From: Brienomyrus brachyistius
Lineage: Eukaryota; Chordata; Actinopteri; Osteoglossiformes; Mormyridae
Length of the DNA stretch: 64,000 nt
NCBI RefSeq assembly: GCF_023856365.1
Contig: NC_064551.1
Span: forward strand, 19,902,349 to 19,966,348
Direction of reading: 5' to 3'
This document shows positions 1-11,421 of this stretch, one piece after another (positions within the stretch are counted from its first letter, which is position 1; each line of letters opens with the position of its first letter). The position numbers and the translations under genes were made by a program. Below the pieces are notes generated by a model that was not told the DNA's origin, did no database searches, and saw nothing but the letters and a program-made list of their open reading frames with translations.

Positions 1-93
1 CAGCTGCTCGGAGTGACCAGGGTTTCATTTCACTACATGTTGTATGTGTACAACTGTGTACAGTATGTGACGAATAAACCTCTTGAATCTTGA
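1..93 (+). repeat. 3' end of a dispersed retroelement (tentative)
   Basis: The stretch ends in a GAATAAA-type signal followed by a short repetitive tail (CTTGAATCTTGAA). This resembles the 3' terminus of fish LINE or SINE copies. No coding sequence is visible. It could equally be the 3' end of a host transcript read on the plus strand. Confidence 0.25.
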
Positions 94-494
94 AGACCTT
101 GAGTGATGCAGTATCATTAATTAAAGTCTGTTTCCTATTGATTCCCTCTAACGACAGTGTTTGCACTGTGGTATTTTCCTAGGAAAAAAAACACAGAGGT
201 AGGGAAACAGAGCAGTGTGCTTTCACTGTTTTATGCCCCATTGACACACAGAGATATCCACTTATACAACATTATTTTACCTTTATGGTGTCGTGTGGGA
301 ATGGGAGCAAAACAGTTCAGTCTACCCATGAATATCTCCTGGTGACTTAGTAACATTAGTGGTAACTTTCTGACGCACCTCCAGTGTGGATGTGAATCTG
401 TAACAGATTACCCTGTTTTGAGAAAGGGGTTTGGGGGTGCCTCCCTTTAGTCACTACATTGATATCAGTTGGTAGCCCACCTGTTAGTCAGAAT

Positions 495-790
495 GAGTCA
501 CATACACAGTTAGGCTGTGTGCAGTGCAGATAAGCAGAGTCACATACACAGTTAGGCTGTGTGCAGTGCAGATAAGCAGAGTCACATACACAGTTAGGCT
601 GTGTGCAGTGCAGATAAGCAGAGTCACATACACAGTTAGGCTGTGTGCAGTGCAATTAGACTGAGTCACATACGCAGTTAGGCTGTGTGCAGTGCAGCTA
701 GGCTGAGTCACATACACAGTTAGGCTGTGTGCAGTGCAGCTATGCTGAGTCTCATACACAGTTAGGCTGTGTGCAGTGAAATTAGGCTGT
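495..790. repeat. 42-bp minisatellite, about 7 copies
   Basis: Copies of a 42 bp unit start at 495, 537, 579, 621, 663, 705 and 747, each beginning GAGTCACATAC or GAGTCTCATAC. The first copies are nearly identical and the later ones diverge. The unit length is divisible by three and contains no stop on the minus strand, so it makes an artefactual repetitive ORF. The rest of 94-1170 holds no gene I can support. It should contain intron of the kinase gene, whose last exon I could not find. Confidence 0.95.
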
Positions 791-1170
791 TGTTACATTG
801 ATGAATGAAGCATGGGAGACGAGCAAAGTGTTGAGGAATTATTTTAGCAACCACAATAAAAGTAATTATGACTGCCACTGAAAAAACTAGCTTCCATTAA
901 TTCATATAATTATTAAGTTCTTGTTTATACAGAGAGGTAACATGCCATCAATAAACAATGATAATAAAAAAAAAAACATACGTTGGACAATGGTCTGATG
1001 CCTGCATTTTCTAAGTAATACACCCCCATCACACTGCCCCCACGTCAAACCGCTTTGTCCACAGGAAACACTGCACACTGTCATAACAATGACTGCCCTG
1101 AAGTGCCGGCTGTAGCTTTGCTGAGATACACAGGTCACTCTGTTTTGGGATCCTGCAAAGACGGCACTAC

Positions 1171-4100
1171 CTTGCGCATGAGCCGGACCGTCGGTGCCTC
1201 CAGCTGCCCAACTCTCAGCTTGTGCCAGTTAATGTTCCCAAACCACCTGTGTGAAGGACCGCATGGAACAGAAGAGAGATACTTCGTTAATCCCTGTGGG
1301 GAATTTTTCTTTACTCCATTTTGCTCTCCATGAGACACACAGAGGGGTGAGAGCAAGCTTGGGGATCACAGTGAAGGGGCAGCTACTTTGCAGCACGTGG
1401 GGAGCTGGGGGTTAGCGACCGTGCTCAAGAGCCCACAGAAACGTGACTATTCTGCCTCAGCTGGGCTCAAACCAGTGACCTTCTGATTACAAACAAAGAG
1501 GCTTTGCCTGCTGAGTCACACACTGCCCCCTGTGATGACGTACATATCGGCATACACACAGACAGACGAGGGGCCACTCTGCTCATCACTGACCAGCCTT
1601 TGCAAAAGAGCCCTAATATGTTACCTGTGATTCCGGACGTCTTTGATCCCGTTTTTGGTATTCCCCAGCCTCTGACCAGGCCGCGGCCTGCGTCACAGAA
1701 TGTTATAAAACGTGGAAGTACATTCATTTAAAGACAACTGTAGGATTTTGAAGAAGACAGCTGAAGGCTTCATATAAAAAATAAAATGCCAGAATTATTG
1801 CCCTGACCTGCATAGTTTGCTGATCAGGGAGCGGGCGGCCTCACTCATGTAGGGGGGGTATTTAAGCACCCCATCCAAAATCTTCGCATAAATTCTTTGT
1901 GGGTCGGAACTGGAGAAGGGGGGGCTGAGGAGCAGACATTCATGCTTTAATAAACTTCGGAGAAAGCTGTGTGCAGTTTATCCATATGCAAGATGGAGAA
2001 TTTAATCTTAATATGCAGCATTCTTTGTGTGTCGTACAGGACCTCTGAGATTATGATAGCAATCAGACGACTGAAAAATGTGCTGCACATTGGAGAATCT
2101 CATCTTCCTGCTCCTACCATTTTTAATGGACAACTGTTTCTCTCTGTATTACTGCTTTGTGATGCCCCCTGTTGGCCAGTATTTTTTAGCTTTTACTTTG
2201 ATTTGTTTCAATTTCATAAACTGATACCAGAAAGCGCCCAGGTTACACACAAGATCCACCCCCCAAGTCTGTCTACGTCAACTTTGTAAATAGGTCAGAA
2301 AAACAATAATGTAGTACATTATTATTACTATTATTATTGTTGTTGTTAGGATATGGTTCTCTGCTGTATTTAAAAAATTAGCCATATTTATTTTAGCTGA
2401 ATTGATGAATTATGAATATTTTATTAATTATTATTTAGGTGCATTGACTCAGTGGGTAGCTCTGTGTACTCACAGCTCCAGTGCTGTAGCTTCAGTTCTG
2501 ACCCAGTATTTAGCAGTATTTCTGGGTGATATTGTAATAAAATGTGTCCCCACAAAAGGCCAGTTTCTGCATATCCTCTGAGGACTGGAGTCCCGGGTTG
2601 GGTTTACCTGCCAACCAGCAGCTCGTACACCAGGATGCCCAGTGACCAGAAGTCCGCAGCAAAGTCATGACCCTGGTTCTGGATGATCTCAGGGGCCATG
2701 TACTCTGGGGTCCCGCAAAATGAATATGTCTTTTCCCCTCGTGTCAGTTCTTTGGCGAAACCGAAGTCCACCTGTGACACAGAGCCCAGGAACAAAGGAT
2801 GCAGCTCAACAAGTAGCCCTGAGGGCTAATGACCTAAAGGTCGTGGGTTCAAATCCCAGGAAACAAATGTAAATTGTTATCCTTCTTCCTACTATAAGTT
2901 ACTCTGGATAAAAGTCTCAGGTAAATATGTAATATAAAATCAAAATGGTAAGAGTAGCTGATGGTGGGGGGTCTTGGCAAGAGGTGACTGACAAATGCTT
3001 TTGTTTAAAGTGATGTGCATTTTTTTGAGAGATCAGGGTCAGACGGTTTCCTGCAGTATTCAGGAGTTAAGGGCCCTGCTCAAGGGCCCAACGGTGACAT
3101 CACTCTGCTGATAAGCACAGTGTCCTACCTCACTCAGCCATATGTTGACCCACCAGTTTGACGAATCCGCGTGAATCCAGCATCAGGTTCTCGGGCTTGA
3201 GGTCTCGGTACAGGATGCCCCTCTTGTGGAGGTGGGCGAACGCCTCAACAACACATGCAGTGCAGAAGGAAGCGATACTCTCCTCAAACCGACCACTGTC
3301 ACACATCACAGACCCCCACCCACAAAGAGACACGTAAGTTACACCTCGCTTTTCATTAAAAAAAATCATATTCACATATGTATATATTCATTAAAACAAC
3401 AATAACAATGCATATTCATTAATATCTAAGATTCTTGCAGATCTGTCATGTCTTCAGGATATTGAAAGGCTACTTCTCTTACATAAATCAGAACCTTTAA
3501 AACAGAATAATCACATTGTTTGAACTGGTTGGTTGAAATAAAATATTGGTCCGGATTTGCACTTTCTGAACCAGAACTTCCCACCTCTGGTCACTACAGT
3601 CACTTACACTTCTTTCAGCTTGGTCCACAACTCCCCTCCGGAGCAAAACTCCATAAGCATATAGATATAACGGGTGTCTTTGAACCCGGCATAAAGTCTG
3701 GAGAACAAAAGAGGAATACAATGCAGGGGTGTTATGATGGTGCTTGTGATCAGAAGGTCGCCAGTTTAAATCTTGCGGTTTGCAGGTTGGTGCCATCATT
3801 GGGCCCAGAAATAAGACCCTTAACACCAGCTGTTCCAGGGGCCATGACCAACCCTGCACTATGACCCTCAAGCTTGGATCACAGTGCGAGATGAGACTAG
3901 AGAAAAGAAGAATTGCTTACAGGGATGAATAACGTATCTCTACTCCAGTGTTTCCCAATCCGGTCCTCGGAGACCCACAGTCGGTCCATGTATTTGCTCC
4001 CTCCAAGCTCCTGATATGAAGGAGCCATGATGTAGACTTCCTGTGGGTCCATAAGGACCGGATTGGGAAACACTGCTGTACTACATCATATGAGGCAATT

Positions 4101-7100
4101 AGGTACCTGACAATGAAGTCACTATGAATGTCCTGTAGTATTTGCTTCTCGAATTTCACATGCTCCTCCTGCCGCTTGGCAACAACGTGCTTCTTACTAA
4201 TCCTCTTCAGGGCGTAATACTTCCCATGCTGCAGTGTCATCACCTGCAAGAAGAAACACCGGAACCGTAAGCAGCATGGAGAGTGGTGATTTAAAGGGAG
4301 AATATGGAGGAATGGTGAGGAAGGTAACCAAACTGATGGGCCACGGAGGACAGCAGAAATACAGAGGATTGGATGGAAAGCATAAGAAGACCATCGCTGA
4401 AGGAAATTCCTCAACCTGTTGTGGTTGATGATTGGAGAACGCCCTTCATCAAAAGGTCAGGACAACAACCAGAATCTGAACCCACCAGCTCCACGCGTCC
4501 AAATCCGCCCAATCCCAGAGTGACGGGGTCGCCCTGGAAACGTCCTTCCTGGTAAAGCACTGGAACTAGGTCCTTTAAATGCAGAGAGGTACTCTGGCTG
4601 TGGGAATGGATATATGCAAGGTGGGGGCAGACACAGTGGGTCAGATGGGTCTCCAATCATTCACCTGTAATCCCTTAGCAGTTAAGGTGGACCTCAGACC
4701 CTTAGTGGTATGGATCTTTGCCACTGATGCTGAAAAGCAGCTTAACAGCTTTGACTTAATCACCTACTGCAATGCTCATGCTATCATCATTTTGTTGGCA
4801 CATTTAGTCCATATTCCTTTGCTGGAATTCACTGTGCAAACCAGAAAAATAACACGAAGCCTGCATATTTTTGGCCTCACCTCTTTTTCTCCAGAATCAC
4901 TATGTCTTCAAAAACATTCGAGCTGTTCAAAACATAGAAGAAAAAAAATACAGTAAATCGGTGGCAAGAACAGGACCGATGGCTCCAGCGATCGTAAAAT
5001 GGGAGGAGAAAGCAAGCGCAGGTCTCAAAGCAACAAGTGTTACTCATCGGTTGAACTCACTCGTCATGAAGCTCGAGGTGTTCAAGCGGTATGGTCTCCT
5101 CAAAAACCCTGAAAAACAGCATCCCACCAATCAGCAGTCAGGCTTTCCCAAGGCTGCCTGGCCTTCCCCAGCATCACGAGAGGAGGACACTCACTCTTTG
5201 TCAATGGAGTAGCAGGTGACCTGGCCCACTGCAGTACATGTGGCAGTTCTGCAAGTCTCACTGAAAACACAGCAAAATTATCCAGCATTTTAAAGAACAT
5301 GGAGTGTTTAAAGACCTCGTTTGCTGTTTAAGCATTATAAACAATACAGCCATTATAAAGGCATGTTTAAGGTGTTACACAAACAAAAAAGGAGTATTAT
5401 ATAATGTAAGTGGGTAGCATGGTGGCCAGAGGTCTCAAAGTGCAAGCTCATGGGGCAGCAAATCAATCTTTTATTTTCCAAAAAATTGACAAAAAAGTCT
5501 TTTCTTTTCTCTCTTTCCTCATTCATCTTAAAAAAAATGGCTCAATGACTCAACTTAGGAAAAAACATCCAGCCAGCAGCTCCCAGGTGATTTCAGTTTG
5601 AGACCCCTGATCTACGCTCAGCAGGACCTTGTCCCAGAGGAGCAGCTCATTGATAATGAATACTTGTGATGCAGTAGGCAGGAGTTTCACCGGATGAGAG
5701 CCAGCTCCCCAAAGTGCTCCCCTCGGCCCATCCTCCGGATTTCCTTCTGCTGTCCGTTCATGTTTTTTGTCACCTGTACCTGGATCACAGAGACATGGTC
5801 CATGTTGATGGCGGCAGAGAATGGGAACGCCAGTGGAGGGTGGTGTCAGACCAAGCGAGGGGGTGTCCTTCTACCTCTCCCTTCAGAATGATGTAAAACG
5901 TGTCTCCCTCTGTCCCTTCACGCACAATCACTTCATTGTTCTTGAATTTGACCTAGAAAATGCAACAAAGTCCTGTTCAGCTCAATGCCATTCACAGTTT
6001 AATGTCATTCTCACATCCACTTCTTCATAAAATGCAACCGTTTGTACAACATCATTTTGTTTATTTACATCATCATTTTAAATTATCCCACGGTAATTAT
6101 GGAGTTGCAATCTATTCATAGTAATGTGCATTTCAAACCAGGCTAAATGGAAACAAGTAACATGTTTGTATGATACGATTTATGTTCCCATAATGCTTTT
6201 CTCCAATTAGCATTCCCTTCAGTTGAGGTTTGTCAGACAAACGCCAGTTTCTTGTTCCTTGTCAAGATGTAGCAAACCCACCAACCTCTTCCATAGAGTC
6301 TATTATCTTAGAGAGCTGCATGTCACTCAGGTCCTTCAAGGTGCGGGCACTGCAAAGGACACACATGGGAACAAAAAAAGGATATTGACAGGTCATTCAG
6401 AGGGATCAATTCAATTCAATACAACTTTATTTATATAGCGCTTATAACAACAGTCACTGTCACAAAGCACTTTACATTTAACCATTTTACATTTATCTTA
6501 TCAGGATCACTCTTATGCACCCAGGTCCTAAACCAGCTATGACCATCAGCATGAAGACATACATAAGCCCATAAAAAGCGTCCCTCTCTTACTTTGATGT
6601 TATGTAGTTATTAATTCTTGCTATCCCTTGAGCAGTGGTTCTCAAGCTATGGAGCTCCCTCTAATGGTAGGCAGAGGTATCTCTTTTATGACAGCAGTCA
6701 TAATGGTGGTTAACAGAGAGCCCCATATATTCTGAGGTGGTGTGTGGTGTAAAAAGCTTGAGGATCACTGCCCTAGTTCGATCCTCAATGTTCAGAAAAT
6801 CATGCTCAGTTTTCAAATATCCTGAATTGTTTTTGGTGGTGGACGATCTACAAACGTGTGCACATGTGTGTGTGTGTATGTGTGGATTAGGTTCATATTA
6901 TACTGATTGCATGAAAAGTTAAGTTATTTAAAGAAAAGAAAAGAAAAGAAAAGAAAAGTTATTTATGCTCAAGGTTAGGGCTGGGTAGGTCATGTTGTGA
7001 TTAGAGTTTTCCCCATATAAATGAATGGAGAGTCCCCACAAAGATATAATTACAAACCTGTGTGCGTGTGTGTGTGTGTGAGAAAGAGAGAGAGAGACTA

Positions 7101-9144
7101 GGTCACAAATTACAGTCAACCACTCAAGGGTTTATAGCATAGACCAATCTCAAAGTTGAGAAATTGTATACAATAAGGAAGACCTTTGATCTTAATATGA
7201 TAACTGGGAAACTCACATCTTTAGGAATCCCATGACCTGCTCCCGTTTCCTCCTGGACTTGTTGGTCATGATCGTCCGGTACGTCTGCCTCTCGATGCAC
7301 CACAATTTGACTTTTGTGACAGCTGGGGGGGGGGGGAATAAAATGACCCAAATCAATCAGAACCCATCTGGGTAGCCAGACTGCCATTTGTCTTCAAGCA
7401 TGGTGCAGTACTCTAATGCATTTTGGCGAGATGTCACCTCTGACAGATGCAGTGCGTTTGCAGTTATACAGGATGGCCAGCTCCCCAAAGACATCCCCGC
7501 ATGTCAGAGTTCGCAGAACTCGTCCGGCCTGAGTCACACGGAGCTCGCCCTCTATCTCAGGGACACAAGCATTAGAGACTGATGCTCTTGGTTTCAAGTT
7601 TGATGCACAAAGGAGGTTGGGAGTAACATCAAGAAACATCCTTTCATCTCTGATTGACACTGGAAACATCATTGCATGCTCCATGTGTATGGGGTTTGCA
7701 TTCACTGGCTTTGAACCTTGCCTGTTGTATGCATAGACACAGAAGGACAGTTCTTATCTGAAGCCACAAGGGATTTTAGATACTTCTTCCTTTTCTGTCA
7801 TCTAGTTCTCTTAAAATTGAACAACACTAATCCACATTATTAAAGATATAGAAACCGGCCACCTGCTATGATGTACATGCTGTCGCCTTCGGTCCCTTCT
7901 ATGATGATCGCTTCCCCCTGGTTGATCTCCTGCTCCACCAGACAGTCCACCATCATGGTGACCTGCTCATCGTCCAGGCGGCTCAGGAAGTCACTCTTCT
8001 GGATGGCTTTAACGATGAGGTTGCTTTCGCTGGAAGATTAGAGGCCGGATGAGAATGCGGTCAATGGTGGGTTGCTGAGAAAAATGAGTTACGGGGATAG
8101 TTTTATACAGATATGCAAGCTTTTCACAGGGTGATTTAAATGAAGATAAAAGGACATCTTCAGTCAGTTAAATACTCCTATTTCCACTAGAACAGCATGG
8201 AGAGGTCTGTGCGAGGTCACTAATTACATTCTTTATTAATTTATTTGCTTTTTGTTATTAAATGCATTCATTTTTTACTTTGAGCTATTTCTGGGAAATG
8301 ACTTTTACATTACCAGGGTAAGGACATTTAATTTAATAGAATGGGACTCAAACAGAACATTTTCCAGTTAAGCTAGCCAGAAAGATTGGCTAGCTTTTAG
8401 GTTATATTTAAATTTTTTAATGCTAATTACAATTCTTTTAATGCTCCACTGCAGCTTTACTTTTTGTCAGTGTAAATGGTTAATAAGTTTAAATAATGGC
8501 TTAAATAAGTTCACATTGGGATGTATACAGCAAATGTTCTTCTAAAGATACAACGACAGACAAGCAGAGGAGGAAGGAAGCCTACCAAGAAGCCTTAACC
8601 TGCTAGTGGTCTGTTATGGTGGGAAACACTGTCATCACATTCACCATGCATAATAGCCAATGCATGGAATTCTTCTTGAAGAATGGAATTCTTCTTCTAG
8701 AAGGAGTTCTTCTAGTGTGGTGTTATGGCATTGCAGCACTAGCAAAAAAATGTACTGACTGACCTTTTAAAGAAAACCTGTTGTCTTCAAAGTAAGCTCA
8801 ATTACAAACTCCTGTCAGGTGCAGTACATTCACGTGCAAAAATACTTCTTATTAACTTTTTTCCTTGCCAACAATGACTGCCCCACAGTGTCAAAAGATA
8901 TACTCTATATTTGCATTTTATTTATTTAATAGGTTTTATCCAGTGACGTAAAGTGACATACATTTTTTGAGGGAAAGCAAAATCAGCCAGTGTTTCTCAA
9001 ACTTATTTGTCCTGGGGACCAGTCATGTCAGGCTTTGGGGCTGCAGGGTCCTGCATAAACGACCGCACCCCCCCATGCATGCATGCATGGATGCATGGAT
9101 GGATGGATGGATAGATGGATAGATGGGATTACTATTATTTTATT

Positions 9145-9184
<40 letters not shown>

Positions 9185-11419
9185 TTATACCTGACCTGAT
9201 CTGACTGAATTTTGATTGGTGCAGAACCGAGGTTCCTCTCACGGGCCGGCACCCGTCTGCGGCCCATAGTTTGAGAGACAGTGCCCTAAGCAACTGGGTC
9301 TTGCTCAAGTACCCAATAGTGAAATCACCCTCCCGTACCTGGGATTTAAACTGGCAACCTTGTAGTCACAGGTACACACCACTCCTAAAAGACACAGACA
9401 CCCAAACCCCTAACCTACTGAGGTACACACCACTCCCAAAAGACACAGACCCCCACACCCCTAACCTACTGAGGTACACACCACTCCCAAAAGACACAGA
9501 CCCCCACACCCCTAACCTACTGAGGTACACACCACTCCCAAAAGACACAGACCCCCACACCCCTAACCTACTGAGGTACACACTGCCTATTTTGATCCCA
9601 AAGGATAAATTCAGAAAAGCATTCATTTGTCCAACAAGAATCGTCAAAACTTCTCAGCCACTTCATTGTGGTTATAAAACCCAATTCCACCCATCATGAG
9701 AAAATTTAAGCATGATTCCAAAATGTGACTAATTCTTCTGCAACCTTGTCAAACTGATAAATAAATACACTCTAGACTTGGCTTATATTACTACATAACT
9801 GGTATTCTTTCATACGGATTTATTTTTTACCAGACTATTAAATATGACACTAAGTAGAGGACAGAGGAGGTGCATTATTCATAAAATTCCCCGCAATCTG
9901 GAGTACCTGGCAGTCTTGACTCGGGAGCCAGCGATATCCAGATCCTCAGGGATGGGCTCAGTGACAATGATGCCAGATCGGCTTTTCCTCACCTCAGGCT
10001 CACCGTCGTGGCTACTTCTGCTGTGGCGGTAGTCTGAGACCAGCACATGAAAGTGGACCAGCTTCACATCAGCAGCTGCAAAGCTCATGTAACTGCAGTG
10101 GTAACAGAATCTAAACAGCCAGCAGGCTACTGGGTGATGACCATAGAGCAATGGTGTGGAGGGTCTTTACCAGACAGTGAGATACCATCACCACAACTAT
10201 TCTGATCCTAATCTCATCCACACTGGTGAGATGTTAAACTGATGAGTGATATTTCATTCATTGGCAGGAGATATCATCTTTTCACCAATCCCATCTTGCT
10301 CTCAACAAGAAACACAGACACGCATACAGGGGAGAAGCTTAGGAGTCATAGCACAGGGTCAGCCAGCATCCAGCTCTCCTGGAGAAATTAGGGTTATGCT
10401 GAAAGTCCATGGGATTTAAACTGCCAGCCTTCCTCACAGCCAGAGTCCTGAGCGGCCCCTTAATGTCGGATCTGGTACAGACCAGGACTATGCACTTCTT
10501 ACCAAGTTCGTCAATTCGATTCTGCATCTCCATCAACATCTTCTCCTTTTCTTGCAGACGTCTCTCTGGTGAGGAGGACAGTTTTTGAATAACAATCGTA
10601 TTGGTTGGTTCAGCTGCTACAACATCGTGTAACATGATGCAATGTCACACCAAAACTGCTGAAATATGTGGAATTTCCAGAAGCTATGGGAACAAAGCAG
10701 GGAACAACCTAGGATGGGATGCCATTGCCAGGCAATCTTACTCAGAAGGAGAAATTGGAATCTCCAATTATTCTTAGTATGTTTTTCAACTGTGGGGGAA
10801 AAAAACAGAGGAAACCCCATGATGACACGTGGAGAACATGGAGAGAGAGTGGAGAGTCAAACCCCTGTCCCAGAGGAGTGAGGCAATAGTGCCAACCACT
10901 GCACCGCAATGCCAACCACTGCACCGCAGTGCCACCTGAGACAGAGAAAGCCTGAAGAAAATGTAAGAGTCTAAGACATATACATGAAGCAAACTAAGAA
11001 TAAGGTAACTTTCTCTGGAATTCTCTTTTCAGTCTTTGGAAAAAAAAGAATGAATAGAAGGAGCTTTACTCTCAAAGGAAGCATACTGAAAACGCTTGAT
11101 ATATTATTTTTTGACACACTTGTAGGTGTAAAATGGACAACTAGGGCTTCAGGCAAAATGCCTGTCAACTTATTTTTCATCGATAATGCAAAAATGGTAA
11201 CACATTTGAATATGAATCCAAATTCTCTCTTTAATATTAAAAGTGTGGTGTGAAGAGGGGAGGGAAATAACACCACGTGTGGTTGTTGGGCACCTCCTCC
11301 TCCCCCACCTCCTCCTCCTCCTCCTCCTCACCCAGCCCCAGCTTCTCATTTTCCAGCTCCTTGTTCAGCAAGCACTGCTTCTCCAGCTGAAGCCTCAGTT
11401 CCTGCACCTGGACCTCCAT
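1171..11419 (-). CDS. cGMP-dependent protein kinase (PKG family), 20 coding exons, last exon missing
   Basis: Cytosolic Ser/Thr kinase activated by cGMP. Exons on the minus strand: 11332-11419, 10503-10565, 9907-10033, 7863-8029, 7438-7551, 7217-7322, 6286-6349, 5875-5952, 5691-5779, 5195-5260, 5061-5108, 4881-4922, 4486-4597, 4107-4243, 3608-3697, 3154-3295, 2608-2771, 1808-1924, 1625-1687, 1171-1246. All junction phases agree and give 651 codons. Domains: N-terminal leucine-zipper-like coiled coil (about 1-50); cyclic-nucleotide site A (FGELA 170-174, then RTA); site B (FGEL 292-295, RTA about 303-305); kinase domain with glycine loop from 379, Lys401, RDLKPEN with Asp495, DFG 513-515, APE 537-539. 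The Met sits two bases inside an exon after a good acceptor, so the true start could lie in an upstream exon. The C-terminal tail exon (about 35-40 residues, phase 0) is not visible between 1 and 1170 and probably lies left of the window. The sequence differs from both PKG1 and PKG2 as I know them and may be the fish paralogue called prkg3. Family certain, paralogue uncertain. Confidence 0.93.
2795..2940 (+). repeat. tRNA-derived SINE relic
   Basis: A box-B-like GGGTTCAAATCCC lies near 2850, followed by a body ending in a TTACTCTGGATAAAAG-type motif. This conserved 3' domain is common to fish V-SINE-like families. It lies in a kinase intron and has no intact tRNA fold. Confidence 0.55.
3035..3140 (-). 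repeat. Fragment of tRNA-related SINE (family B)
   Basis: Contains the block TTAAGGGCCCTGCTCAAGGG, which recurs in variant form near 1380-1500, 9290-9365, 20548-20712 and 45200-45305. In this window the family carries a tRNA-like head (GATCAGAAGGTCG) at other copies. It lies in a kinase intron. Confidence 0.5.
3740..3890 (+). repeat. SINE family B copy
   Basis: Starts with GTGCTTGTGATCAGAAGGTC, a tRNA-like head with box-B-like remnant, and ends with the CTCAAGCTTGGATC-type tail. The same head recurs at 30196-30420 and its mirror. It lies in a kinase intron beside the hAT MITE. Confidence 0.5.
3946..4075. mobile_element. hAT-type MITE, 130 bp
   Basis: Terminal inverted repeats begin CAGTGTTTCCCAATCCGGTC and extend for more than 20 bp at each end, making a near-complete hairpin. 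Flanking 8-mers (CTCTACTC and CTGTACTA) match at six of eight positions, consistent with an aged 8-bp target duplication. No coding capacity. It lies in a kinase intron. Confidence 0.8.
6413..6490. repeat. Dispersed fish repeat with TTTATTTATATAGCGC motif
   Basis: The block TCAATTCAATACAACTTTAT followed by TTATATAGCGCTTATAACA and CAAAGCACTTTACA is a very common dispersed sequence in fish genomes. It lies in a kinase intron. The parent element is not identifiable from this fragment. Confidence 0.5.
6930..6957. repeat. (AAAAG)n microsatellite
   Basis: Five to six tandem AAAAG units lie in a kinase intron. A (GT)n/(GA)n tract follows at about 7062-7096, attached to a dispersed sequence containing AGTCCCCACAAAGATA. 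Confidence 0.8.
8988..9283. mobile_element. hAT-type MITE with internal microsatellites
   Basis: The ends are CAGTGTTTCTCAAACT at the left and its complement AGTTTGAGAGACAGTG at the right, typical of hAT MITEs. The interior holds GGAT-type repeats (about 9078-9125) and an (AAT)n tract (about 9148-9185). The flanks (AATCAGC and CCCTAAGCAACTGGG) read as the two halves of a SINE family B copy, so the MITE inserted into a pre-existing SINE. Confidence 0.75.
9371..9594. repeat. 51-bp minisatellite, 4+ copies
   Basis: GGTACACACCACTCC recurs at 9371, 9422, 9473, 9524 and (partial) 9575, exactly 51 bp apart. The array follows the SINE sequence ending TTGTAGTCACA, so it probably expanded from the SINE's internal region. 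It is in a kinase intron and non-coding. Confidence 0.93.
10676..10935 (-). repeat. Old degenerate copy of the GGCGGCATGGTGG-type SINE (family A)
   Basis: Matches the diagnostic blocks of the fresh copies at 38848-39207 (CAGGGAACAACC, TGTGGGGGAAA, GAGGCAATAGTGC), but with many substitutions and gaps and a small duplication at the head (CCAACCACTGCACCGCA repeated). It lies in a kinase intron. Confidence 0.65.
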
Positions 11420-11421
11420 GC

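Noticed and set aside
484..759. 91-aa repetitive protein
   Set aside because: Produced by the 42-bp minisatellite, whose length is divisible by three.
902..1138. Terminal exon of the kinase gene
   Set aside because: None of the three minus frames shows the expected PKG tail (acidic-proline stretch and a G-W-D type end), and no phase-0 acceptor fits.
9366..9699. 93- and 142-aa Pro/Thr- or Gly/Ser-rich ORFs
   Set aside because: Both are translations of the 51-bp minisatellite in a kinase intron.
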